Program-made: the position numbers and the translations under genes
Origin: Plantago major
Taxonomy: Eukaryota > Streptophyta > Magnoliopsida > Lamiales > Plantaginaceae
NCBI GenBank assembly: GCA_026545765.1
Contig: CM048839.1
Location: forward strand, 62,307,677 to 62,371,676
Direction of reading: 5' to 3'
Length of the DNA stretch: 64,000 nt
Notes under the pieces: generated by a model
What the model was told of the DNA's origin: nothing
What the model saw: only the letters and a program-made list of their open reading frames with translations
Databases searched by the model: none
In this document: piece by piece, positions 49,325 to 59,937 of the stretch
Layout: every line of letters begins with the position of its first letter
How positions within the stretch are numbered: the first letter of the stretch is position 1

Positions 49325-49362
<38 letters not shown>

Positions 49363-49532
49363 TGTTTTTGTACTTTTTTAGGTAAAGGCGAGAAGATGGA
49401 GGACCATTGTGCAATTTCAAGCTTGTCCAAAGCTTCTAGAAGCACACAAGGCCAAGTAGTGGGCCATTACTCCAAGGTGGTGACATGGAGGTTGAGAAAA
49501 GGGAGTGAAAATAGGAAGAAGTGGAAAAATGT
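48505..49532 (+). mobile_element. Athila-like Gypsy piece A-a: tail, polypurine tract and start of the 3' LTR
   Basis: The left part (48505-49256) matches the non-coding tail of element A-d in the opposite orientation (57535-57770 and neighbours). It includes two GAGGGTTGATGG motifs and the hairpin CGCACAAAAGTGCG near 48697. A hairpin GCTCGAGGGCGAGC and the tract CGGTTTGGGGAGT precede the LTR start TGATGAGTCG at 49269. LTR homology runs only to about 49532. The piece is a fossil. Confidence 0.85.
49269..49532 (+). repeat. Partial Athila-like LTR (A-a) with a long T-run
   Basis: The first ~264 bp of the LTR family of 55834-56988 and 62071-63212 is present in plus orientation. It contains a run of about 35 T at 49327-49361, longer than in the related LTRs, where the same place has short T-rich sequence. 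Confidence 0.9.
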
Positions 49533-50094
49533 CATATTCGGACCTAAGACTATCAACAAGTTCTATGAGATACCGGAGAAGGACAAGAAACCAAATCTTG
49601 TGGAGCCCCCGCACCCTAACTTGAGCTACGAGGAAGTAAAAGATGAGATCCATCACATGCTTTTGAGGAGTGATTTTGAGGAAGATGACATACAAAGGGA
49701 GATACCGAAGACAACCCTCAACGACTATGCCAGGTTTTGGGTGCAATTTGTGCACGCCAATCTCCGACCAAGGAAACGCGAATTGGGAATCGACGCAGAG
49801 GTGGCAGTATTGATCTATTCAATAATGGCGAGACATTACGTTGATATTGGGCGGATCATAATGGAAGAAATGCTCTCGCTTAAAGGGAACCACAGGAGGA
49901 ATCTTCCATTTCCATGTTTGATAATAGGGATATGCAAGGAGCAAGGAGTGGAGATGAAAGGGGCAGGAAACGTGGCTCTTACCGAACCATTCACCATAAG
50001 AAGGGTCAAATGTATGTTCACCACACACCGGGAAGCGGTTTGGGAAGCAAGGGAAAGAAGGAACGAGCAGCAAGGAGCTTTTGATCTAGGCTAG
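49533..50094 (+). pseudogene. Athila-type env-like ORF fragment (plant transposon protein domain)
   Basis: The protein has FGPKTINKFYEIPEKDKK, NDYARFWVQFVHANLRPRKR and AVLIYSIMARHYVDIGRIIMEEM. These fit the 'putative plant transposon protein' family found in the downstream ORF of Athila elements (PF20167-type, from memory). The open frame starts upstream inside A-a's LTR (M at 49360 or 49393), so about its first 55 residues derive from LTR sequence. It ends at 50094. A Q/E-rich stretch follows in the same region. Function is unknown in the family. Confidence 0.75.
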
Positions 50095-52072
50095 ATGCAA
50101 GCTTTCTTGGACCAAAGCCATGCCAACCACCAGGAAGAGATAAGGCAGCAAGAGGAGATATACGCAAACTACCAAAGAAGGGAGTGGAATTCGTACCTGA
50201 GTTGTCTTCAAGCTTAGCAGGAAATGGCCTTCTTGGAAGCATGTTATCCGATCTACCCTCAGCATAACTATCCACCTTGCTAACCTCGGAAACCGTTCCA
50301 TCCGCCACCTGGCACAGGACCGAGCTACTACTATGGAAGCCAGGATGGTTTCTTCACTCCACCAGCGGATGATCCTCCATTCTAGACGCATTTCTCCATG
50401 GAAGCACGACACTGAGAGGGGAGTATCTTTCTTTTTTCTCTTTACTTTCCTAGTTTTCCTATCTACTCTTAGCTAGGTTTGGGGGAGGAATTTGATTGCT
50501 ACTTGCTAAATTACTCGGTCTGTAATAACTTTTAAATACTCTCATTTAATAACTTGTAGTTTAATTTCTGTTTTAGTATTAGTTTCATTTTCATCTGTTA
50601 CGTCTAAGGTCTTTTACTTGTTGAAAAATGTTGTGATATGTGGGAGAGTACCGAGTATGAGACATAACTAGGATATGGGGCTGTGGATTTATTTTCCTAC
50701 TTTGCTGCTTGCTGAATATATGCTCTGACCGAATTCAACCCATGCTACATTGACGAGTGAGTTTACTTGTTACTCTAATTGAAGTCTTGTGTGCATCCGT
50801 GTGAACACTGCCACCCTTGAGTCTTTATTTGTCAGCAGCATGAATATGATTAGTGGTACTCACCTTTCTGAATCCTTTTCTATACCTTTCGCTAACCCCG
50901 CTGAAAGCTTTTTGTGATCCTTTATGAAACTCCACCATATATCCTATACTTGCTTTACTAAAGCGGTGACAGCAACCTACTGCCGAGCTTGAACGAAGAA
51001 ATGAAGTAATGAGTTCCAAAGAATGGAGGAGAATCATATTTTGATCATGATCGAGAATTGGTTTGGGGGAAAGAAGAGAAGAAAACCCTGACCCCAGTTC
51101 AAGAAATTGGTCTGGGGGAGAAGTGGAAGTTGATCATCATTGAAAGGTAACCTTGTTGGACCTACTTTTTATTTTCGGTGCTAAAAATCACTAGCTCTTG
51201 CTCCAGAAAAAAAAAGTAAGTACCGAAAAATGCAAAGGTACAAAAGTCTCGGAGTGGATCTGTGGTCCTTGTGATCACTGTTTTCGTGTTGGGCATGTTA
51301 CAGATACTACCCACATACCAGCGTGGCCCTAAAAAGCTACATGTCCGTGAGGGTTGATGGCATGTATACCAAACCATCACGCACAAAAGTGCGGAATTCA
51401 GTAAAACAGACACTACAAAAAAATGTAGAGACTAAAAGAGCCCAATGATGGCCAACCAAAAGCATACGAGTCAGTAAAACGTCTACAAAAATAGTATGCC
51501 ATAAAAGAAAAAAGAAAAAAAAAGATAAAGGAGCAAGTAGTCTATGTGAAGCAACCGATGGATTAGCTACGATGATAGAAGAGAAGTTGAAGGTTTGTCA
51601 TTACGAGAAGACAAAGTCGAAGGAAGGACCTCCATATCCAAAAGGATGAGTCCCCCTGAAATACCCTTTATTCTACCTTGTTATCTTTTAATGATACTTA
51701 GCCTTTCACTCCTATATATATTATCCAACCTGATTTACTTACCAAGCCAACCTAAGTACTACTTTGATTTTTGCCTTGACTTTTGGGAGCAGGATTGCAT
51801 AACATTACCGCGAGGTAATGATTTTGATGTACACCTATAAGGATAATGGGTTACACTTGTAACCGTTGGCTGTAGTGAGTGATGCTTACTTGTTATTTGT
51901 TTCTTATGGAGTCATGAAGTTGGAGCTGAAAATAATCGAGTCAGTAGAGTTTCGAACCCTGAAACTGGCTGCTTGTCTATGTCGTGGTTTATTCTTGCTG
52001 CTCATTTCATGGTCACTTCTTAATTATCATTTTTGCCTTGCTCAAGGATGAGCAAGAAACTGTTTGAGGGTG
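50095..52072 (+). other. Non-coding tail of A-b
   Basis: No coding domain is seen. The tail has three GGT(T/C)TGGGGG tracts (about 50476, 51059 and 51112) and the shared tail module (GTTGGGCAT, ATACTACCCACATACCA, GAGGGTTGATGG, CGCACAAAAGTGCGG) at 51285-51400. Before the LTR is a 7 bp-arm hairpin TTGCTCA-AGGA-TGAGCAA, then CTGTTTGAGGG. Confidence 0.7.
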
Positions 52073-53396
52073 TGATGTGACAATGAAATGTGCAATATAG
52101 CATACTTTTAGACCCTCGTTTTTTGCCCTCAATATAATATTTTTATCGTTTTATGGTCAATTACAACATTTGCGTGTTTTCTGTAGGTCATGATCTCGTT
52201 TTTTGAGGATTTACACGATGCCAGGCACCAAAACAGCATAATTGTGTCAAATCAGGACAAGGAAGCGAATACACCGAATTGACCGTTGCACGAATTTTAA
52301 GGAGTCAAAATATGCCATGCGACCAACCGATGCGAAGATAATTGAAGAAGGAACAACTCTGTAGAAGACCACTTTTCGAGGAAACGAAGTTACGAAGCCC
52401 GAAATTGAGGAACATAAGAAACAGATTCGAATCTGCAAGCATCGCACTTGGGCAGCAACCAGGGGACCGCAGTAGGGGTCACTGCGGTCCACAGGCGACC
52501 GCAATGGACCTGCTGGATTCAGTCTAGCATGCTTTCTGGCCTGTCAGGCTAAGGCCCGCCTTCCTAAACCTTCCTTATTGAAGAATGGCGGTTTGAGCTC
52601 AAAATTTTACCTATAAATAAGACCTCAGGGGTCTCAGAATTCCACACAACTAAAAAAGCAACTCTCCTGGATAGAGGACCAGTCCTCGGGGAAGTGAAAC
52701 CCCAAACCACTGGCCGTCAGGCACCCAGAAGGAGGAAACCATAGAAGCAGCAGCACGAAGACATCAGAGACTAAGCTTCTTCTTCCTTTCTTCTTAGATT
52801 TGATTTCTGTTCTTTGTTACTATGAGTAGCTAACTTTCTCTTGTCCGAACCGCCGTAATTCTGCTTTTGCTACTTCTTTACATACCGTGATATGTTAATG
52901 GAATAGTTAATTGACGTAAATCGTGGTTATACAACTCTATACATTCTTCATGGTGTGATGTTCTGCTGAGTGACACAGTAGTTTTATCGAACTGAGTAGG
53001 GGTACTCGTGCCGACTGCGCCTTGAGTACCATAGTATTATGCTCTGCTGTCGTTAGAGGTAACCGCGTAGGATTTTAACTAGGAAGTTGGGAGTAGCATA
53101 GCAGAGGGAGGTTGGGGAACCTTTACGCTTGTCCATTATTGATTTACAAACAAAGCAATATAGGGTTTACTGCAATTTAATTATTCTGTCTGAGATTAAT
53201 CTGTTTACTTTTCTGCATTCAATCACAAACGTTATTTGATTGTTCCTATGCTAAGTGTCCGTGGAGAATGACATCCTGAGCCAACTTTCCACTATAAACT
53301 GTGGATTTGAGGACTTCCGACTTATAAATTTAATCTTGATTGTATTTGGAGATTACAGGTTCTACAACGGAAAATGAAATCTCTGAGTGCACATCA
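52073..53396 (+). repeat. Athila-like LTR of A-b
   Basis: This LTR starts TGATGTGACAATG and ends GAGTGCACATCA, sharing the TGATG/CATCA ends with the other LTRs in the window. Its first ~400 bp are also present inverted and diverged at 53397-53816. GGACCGCAGTAGG, TCACTGCGGTCC and GCGACCGC elements lie near 52466-52505. A TATA-like CTATAAATAAG is near 52611. Confidence 0.88.
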
Positions 53397-53816
53397 ACAG
53401 CTAACTGCAGTGATCCTCTTTGCGGTCCACAGGCGACCGCTGAGTGCGATTCCTCCAGCTTCGAATATGTTTCTTATGTTCTTCAATGTCGGGCTTCGTA
53501 ACTTCGTTTCCTCGAAAAGTTGTATTCTACAAAGTTGTAGCATCTTCAATTATCTTCGCACTAGCTGGTTGCCTGACATGTTTTCACACCTCGAACTTCG
53601 TGCATCGGCCAATTTTGCATAAATGCAAGACTTTCTAAATTTGGCACAATTATGCCGTTTTGACACCTGAAATCGTGCAATTCTTCAATAACGCGATCAT
53701 GACCTACAGAAAACATGCAAAGTTGGTAATTGACCATAAAACGATATAAATATTGAATCTAAGGCAAAAAACAAGTGTCTAAAAGCATGCTATATCGCAC
53801 ATTTCGTTGTCACATC
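53397..53816 (-). repeat. Partial LTR of Athila-like element A-c
   Basis: On the minus strand it begins TGATGTGACAACG at 53816 and follows the A-b LTR family for about 420 bp with roughly 15-20% difference. It ends exactly where the A-b LTR ends head-on (53396/53397). The arrangement is an inverted LTR pair. Confidence 0.88.
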
Positions 53817-55231
53817 ACATCCCAAACCAGTTTCTTGCTCATCCTTGAGCAAGGAAAAAAGGATAAAAAGTGATAATGAAATGATGCCAAACTAAGTACT
53901 CCAATTTAAAACTTTCCCATGATGAATTTTTCGAAATCAACCCGGTTTAATAGCGAAGTCAGACATCGAAGATCATGAAGCCAGTAGATAAAAACGAACA
54001 TCAATCTGCATCATCGGGTTCCCAAATAACAAGATCAATCATAATTCACATAAGAACCTTACGGCATGCGACTCATGCTTCCCTCCAAAAAGTAGTTTAC
54101 CGTATACACAGACTTCTGAGGCAATCAGAGATTAGACTAGAAAAAAGGATTAAGGTAAGATAAGCATAAGTAAGGCTAAATGCTGAGTTATAGGTCTTCC
54201 ATACTCCTTATGAATACTACCCTGTCAAGAGTTCATCCCTTCTTCTCCACCTTCTCAAAATAATAAAGTCTGATGCTCCTCTCAACTCTCTCTTTTTACA
54301 TACTATTTTTTGCGGTCGTTTCGACCTGTATGTTTTTGGTTGGCCATCATAGGGCTCTTTTAGTCTCTCCATTTTTCGGTAGTGTCTATTTTACCGAATT
54401 CCGCACTTTTGTGTGTGCTGATTTGGTATACATGCCATCAACCCTCACGGACATGTAGCTTTAATGGCCACGCCGGTATGTGGGTAGTATATGCAACATG
54501 CCCAACACGAAAACGGTGACCACAAGGACCATAGATCCACTCCGAGACCTTTAGTACCTTTGCATTTCATGGTACTTTTTCTTCTTGTTTTTTCTTTTAT
54601 ATATAGAGAGAGAGAACACAACAGAGCAAAGCAACCTCAACTTCCTTCTACTTCTCCTTCCCCAAAACTGTTAGTTTCAAAGAGTTTACTTCTTCCCAGA
54701 ATCCCTCTTTAACTAAGCAGACTCACTTAGAGCAAGAAAGACTTCTAAAACAGCGTATATAAGTGAATCAAGAGATCAAGGAAAATAAAGGAAAAGTATT
54801 CTAAGATTGCCTCTTTATCTTTGTGTTACATGGCAAAAACTCATAAGTAGGTGCATGTAAAGTGTCTCGGTTCAAAATGTAAGATGAAGATCTCTTGCTG
54901 ATGAGAACATAGGTTACTCAATAATCGACGTAAGTAATTGAAAGTGCTTCAATCAAAACAATAAAAGACTTAAATATTAAATAGGCTTGAATAACTTCAA
55001 GTCAGAGTTCGATAAATAAATAGTGAGTCTGAGCTCGGTAATCATCCAAAATGGGAAAGAAATAAAAGTGTGACAACCGGAAACTAAGTACATAAAATAA
55101 GGAAATATCAAAAAATAAGGCCCTAAAAATTTTGAATTTCGACCGTTACCCTCCCCCAAACCTACGCTTGTGCTAGTCCCTTAGCACAAAACAGTAAAAA
55201 GGAAAGTAATGGTAACGAGAAAACTCCCTTG
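53817..55231 (-). other. Non-coding tail of A-c
   Basis: This stretch holds the tail module inverted relative to A-b: the hairpin near 54402-54415, CCATCAACCCTCAC near 54436 and GCATGTTGGGC-type sequence around 54500. CTAAGGGACTAG and TAGGTTTGGGGGAGGG lie at 55155-55190. No coding domain is recognised. Confidence 0.65.
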
Positions 55232-55828
55232 TCAGATATGGTGGCCGCTTCTTGGTAGATCACTCCATGTCTCATAATCCAAAACGTAGGGGTCATGCTC
55301 AGGCGTATAGCATTTCCTAGCTTCCTCCGGATCTTCCTCCTCATAAACAAAACCATTCATGTGAATGACCTTGCCTTTTAGCTTCTCTTGCTCCCTTGGT
55401 TCCTGTTCTTCAAGTCCCTGCACTGTTTCTTCAAAATCATTCAAGTTAACACATGGTCTTTTATTTTTGTGAGTAGGGTCAGGTTCTCCATCAGTGAGAT
55501 CAACAATGTTAGCTTGCTCTCTTATCAAGCTCAACTTTTCCTCAATGATTTGCTTTTTCTTCACTGTGAGCACGTGACTTGGCTTACATCCTCCGGTAGT
55601 CTTTCTTGCATTACACCTTACCCTTGGTCTGAAAGAAGATTCTACTTCGTTTGTGTTGAAGTCACCTTTTCTTTTCCTTCCAAAATCTTCTTCATAGAAA
55701 AGATCGCGAGCTCTCCACAAATCTCCCTCCATCTCCTTCCTAGCTCTTGAGAGTGCTTCATCTCTTTCTTTCCTAATTTTCTCTCTTGTTTGCAAGAATT
55801 CTTCCTTCAACTTATCTAGAGCCTCCTC
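55232..55828 (-). pseudogene. A-c coding block, left of the A-d insertion
   Basis: A minus-strand frame encodes a highly charged coiled-coil segment (KEEFLQTREKIRKERDEAL, SRARKEMEGDLWRARDLF), then a basic segment with CNARKTTGGC, and an acidic C-terminus. I do not recognise the family. Its position before the GGTTTGGGGG tract matches the env-like ORF of A-b and A-d. It could alternatively be captured host sequence. It ends at the ATGCT target duplication. Confidence 0.5.
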
Positions 55829-55833
55829 ATGCT

Positions 55834-56988
55834 TGATGTGCTCAGAAATTACTACTCAATTTAATCAAGTAGAAAATGCGATTGTTGTAGACAATGCTCT
55901 TAACCTCGGGATCGTTCTCGCGAGGAATTGATTAAGCAAGTTCAAATAGAATAGACTCGTTTTGCATTCGCTGTAATCGGATAATGAGGGTTGGTGATAC
56001 TTCTACCCTAGCATAAAATCAAACAATTACAAACCAAGGTAATGCCAAGGTCATGCAATTCTACAGACAAACGAAGAAGATAAATCCTTTCAAGTAGTGC
56101 GCTATTACGAGAGGACCAATTAAGGTGACAGAAGTCGTAAATCACAATACCCTGCTATTGCTAATTCACCAAATATGGACTATAAGTACGTATGAACTAC
56201 AAAAAGCCTGTCACTAGCTATGCATTCATTCAGATATAGCCTAATTAATGATAACGAGAGAAGCAAGTTCACACCGATACACATACGTTCAGTAAAATCA
56301 GAGGTAAAAACCTGTCACGTACAAAAGATAAAGGAATCCACCAAACTTTGCACGATTAATACCTGGATACGTCTAGGCTACGAGATCGCCTGAAAGGAAA
56401 TAATGCTTCGAATGAAAGAGAGATTGATTACAATGTTTTAATTGAAAGAAAGAATAACTAGAAGGTATGAAGAAATGAAAATTACACTGATACAAGTGTC
56501 CTATTTATAGGACCAAGGAAGTAGAAATTTGAAATCATGGGAAAAAAATTGCCAGAAATGGTGTGTTGAATTGGTCCTGGCAGGCCTCACCGCGATGAGC
56601 TTCTCTTTTGGGCTTAGCTCACCGCGGTCTCCTTCTCTGCGAAACATTTCGCACACTGTTCTAGGTTCCTGGACTGCGGTGAGCCTCCGTGTTACTGGAG
56701 CTCACCGCGGTGAGGTACCCATCCGGAGAAACTCCCATTTTTCCCACTTCTTCCTATTTTCACTCCCTTTTCTCAACCTCCATGTCACCACCTTGTAGTA
56801 ATGGCCCACTTCTAGAAGCTTTGGAAGAGCTTTAATTTGCACAATAGTCCTCTATCTTCTTGCCTTTACCTAAAAACACCTAAAAAAGTACAAAAACACA
56901 CAAAATACCCAAACATGAAAATGAACTAAAAAGGCTAGAAAACATAACAAAAGATGGCTAAATGAGTCGTTAAAATATCGACTCATCA
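55834..56988 (-). repeat. A-d 3' LTR
   Basis: The left copy lies beside the polypurine tract. The TATA-like box is CTATAAATAG in the minus sense (56501-56510). Upstream of it (right, 56576-56714) is a cluster of GC-rich palindromic elements: CTCACCGCGGTGAG at 56701-56714, GCTCACCGCGGT near 56618, ACTGCGGTGAGC near 56683, and the hairpin TGCGAAA-CA-TTTCGCA at 56638-56653. Confidence 0.93.
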
Positions 56989-57001
56989 AACTCCCCAAAC
57001 C
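56989..57001 (-). other. A-d polypurine tract
   Basis: In the minus sense GGTTTGGGGAGTT abuts the LTR start TGATGAG. The hairpin GCTCGAGGGCGAGC lies just upstream (57009-57022). Confidence 0.8.
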
Positions 57002-58500
57002 GAACCTTTGCTCGCCCTCGAGCAAACAAGACTCTAAAACATCCTGGAAAAGAAAAAACACAAAGACACGACAAAACACAAAAGAGTTCAATCAACAAGC
57101 TACCGGAACAACTATTGCAAGAGTCAAGCCCAAAACTGATGTAAACTTGTATCCCCCTTAACGTTGGCAAAATCTTTCGGTTCACAAGTAAAAAGAACTT
57201 CGACTTACCCTAGAAGTCCCTCACAAAAGGATAATATAAGTGCAACTCAAGTCTCTCTTTTGGAAGTGTCCAGTAAATAAGGTTTCCCTCAAGACTTAAC
57301 TTAGGAAGGTGACAACAAACGTCACAAAGCTGCCACTAATATTACATGCTTTTGCACTCAATTCAAACGAGTCAGAAAGGACTTTTTGGTGAAAATGGGT
57401 CGAAATCAAGACAAGGAAATAGAATAAGCTGTCGTTCCCGTGCTTTGCTCTTTTTGCACATTTTATTTCTCTTTTTTTCTTGTGCTTTGCTCTTTTTGCA
57501 CAGATTTTTTTTTTTAATCTGAATTTTGCAAGTGCTCCCCAATAGGTTGCTCAAGATCCGCACTTTTGTGCGTGTCGGTTTGGAGTACACCCCATCAACC
57601 CTCACAACATACGAGAACCGCCCACGCGTTGGTTTATAGGTAGTATTTGGCATGCAATTTGAGAACATAACCATCAACCCTCACAGCATACGCACAATCA
57701 GCCCCGTGTTAGTTTATAGGTAGTATTTGGAAATGCCCAACACGATCTCAAACGATCACAAGGATCCTTGGAAAACACTTCGAGATTTTTTTTCTTTTTT
57801 TTTTAGAACGACAGCAAGCAATACAAAACAGGTTTTCAGAATCGACCAAAAGCTCAGATATAGAAAGAACTGAGCCTGAGTATGAAGTAACAAGTACCCT
57901 TCTCCCCAAACCTGTTCCTTCGAACGGGTTTGGGAATCTAGATAACAAGTCAAAATGCCGTTCGTCATACTAGTTTTAAAAAGAGTGCACATGTATATGA
58001 AGTGGCGCAAGGATTTTCTTTGCTCATCTTACTAGAATCACACATTTGCCGGTACAATATTTTTTCATCAGCTCAAATGGGCTTCTCACCGGCTTTTTGA
58101 CTGCTAGAATAGGAAGACCTTCTATTTACAAGTGAAACGGACTAAAATGATTTTTGAAAATTCCTCAATACTAGTTAAAGGCCATCAAAGATCACATCAG
58201 CAAAAGGTTTAACTAAAGCAATAGATAACTGACTTGTCAAAAGAACTCAGACTCGACAAAAAAAAATTGAAATAGACCAAAAAATTAGGCCAAAAGACGA
58301 CTCACACAAGACTAAGCAAAAGTGGCTAACATACCACCTCACATAATCACAACAGTGGCTAACATACCACTCAACACCACCAAACTAAAAAGAAAAAACA
58401 AAGAAACACATATATACATATATACTAGGCAGCATAAAATTCATACCGAGGCATTTAATCATAAGCAGACAACTTCCCTCCCCAAACCTATTCAATAGCT
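57002..58500 (-). other. Non-coding tail of A-d
   Basis: Two copies of the tail module are present (57540-57640 and 57660-57745) with CCATCAACCCTCAC and GTTTATAGGTAGTATTTGG in the plus sense, and one CGCACTTTTGTGCG hairpin near 57552. A second hairpin plus tract (GCTAGGGACTAGC, then AGGTTTGGGGAGGG in the minus sense) lies at 58474-58510, just after the env-like ORF. The short frames here are not convincing genes. Confidence 0.72.
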
Positions 58501-58739
58501 AGTCCCTAGCATATAGAATAAATAAAAGGACAAGGTTGTAGAGTTACCGCCCGTAGTGTGCCTTGGTCGGCATGATCAATGGGAAGAGGGCGGACCGTGG
58601 GGCCCAGAAGAAGATCCTCCTCCATAGTATTGCTGCCACATGCGCTCTTCTCTCTCCAATCTCCTCTCTGCTCTCGCATCCAGCTCTCGTAGGGCCGCCA
58701 AGTTCGAGGAACTGCTCTGTTCCCAACCACCCATCCTCT

Positions 58740-59937
58740 AAGTGAGGTTAGTGGCGTACTGATGCACTTGTGCTACCTCTTAGGAAAGGTTTTGGTAACT
58801 AGTGTTGAGCGCACCATATTGGGTAAGCAATTGGTTGTGTTGTTCCTCGATTGCTTGGAATCTTGGGCCAACCCATTGCTCGAAATGAGCTTGCATCTCC
58901 TCAAAGTACCGAGAGTAGTTGGAAGTTCTGGCACCGTCCTGAGCTTCCTGTTGGGTGCCTTCATCAGCGGGATGTTCCGGAGCTCCTCCTTCATCACCAT
59001 ATTCTGCTGGATCAAGCTTCGCTTCAGATTCCATATCATCCACATCATTGGGAGCGTCAAACCCCTGCAGGTCCCTTGCCGAATTGCGGAGTATGTTGTT
59101 CACATCCCTAGCAGACAATGCATCCTTCCATTCCCCATTTTCGGATATTCTGGGAACTCGGGCCGCTTCAAATAATCGTGTGATGATGCTAGGGAAGGCT
59201 AACCTCTTGGATTTATGTTGATGTGTGAATGGTTCCCCCACAATTACTTCCCCGACGTTAATGAAATCCCCCTCCATGAATGCTCCAACAAGTGTCGCAA
59301 TAGGAGCAGGCATGTGCGAGAAATAAGTCATAGGTACCACCGAGTACTGTAACCAATGTGAGAGAACACAAGCCATTGGGAGAAGAAACCTCTTCTCCAC
59401 TTTCTTCCTCTGCAGCTAGGTAGGGCATAGGGGGCTTGCCACCTTATAGAGATCCCCTTCTGTAAAGAAATCTCCTTGTGAATTGTAGTAGTTATATACC
59501 CCTTTATCCTTGATGGGATCATACTATTCACGGACTCCCCAGAGACGGTTGATGGATTGAGGAGTGCACACGATGTTTTTTCCTCTCACCTTGACAACCC
59601 CATTCTCAGTACGCTCCGCGAAGTTGATGTAGAACTCAGTAACAAGAGTTGGGTCAAACTGTCGCTCCTCTTCTGCAAGACTTCCCCATCCAAGGTCGTC
59701 TATTCTCTTCCAAATAAGTAGAGCAAGATCACTATGGCCATGGGGAAATGAGATCCCCCTTTCCGGTATTATGCTCCTTGTTTGAGAGAAGTTTCGAACC
59801 CTGAATTTCTCTCATGCGGGAGAAAGGGCAAACCCATACTTGTCCGGCCGAGGTGCATCCTCCTTGTTCTGCCTTCGAGTCCTACTCCCTGATGCTTCAT
59901 CTGTTCCATGGGGCAGAGTCACCTTCTTCCTAGGCAT
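58740..59937 (-). pseudogene. A-d env-like ORF region (plant transposon protein domain)
   Basis: The region starts at MPRKKVTLPHGTDEASGS (59937). It has a domain with HSDLALLIWKRIDDLGWGSL, TLVTEFYINFAERTENG and LWGVREEYDP, then VLSHWLQYSVVPMTYF and a C-terminal acidic and coiled-coil part (YFEEMQAHFEQWVGPRFQ). It fits the domain family typical of the downstream ORF of Athila-group elements. No signal peptide is seen. It is a fossil with a few breaks. Confidence 0.72.

Larger units (their letters stand above)
49533..53396 (+). mobile_element. Athila-like Gypsy piece A-b: env-like ORF, tail and 3' LTR
   Basis: An env-like coding block (49533-50094) is followed by a GGTTTGGGGG tract, a long non-coding tail and a complete 1324 bp LTR (52073-53396). 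The block abuts A-a's LTR with no space, so a rearrangement or insertion removed what lay between. No reverse transcriptase or integrase is seen. The element is broken. Confidence 0.8.

Noticed and set aside
49417-50412. Minus-strand ORFs opposite the env-like block
   Set aside because: They are shadows of the plus-strand coding block and have no recognisable domain of their own.
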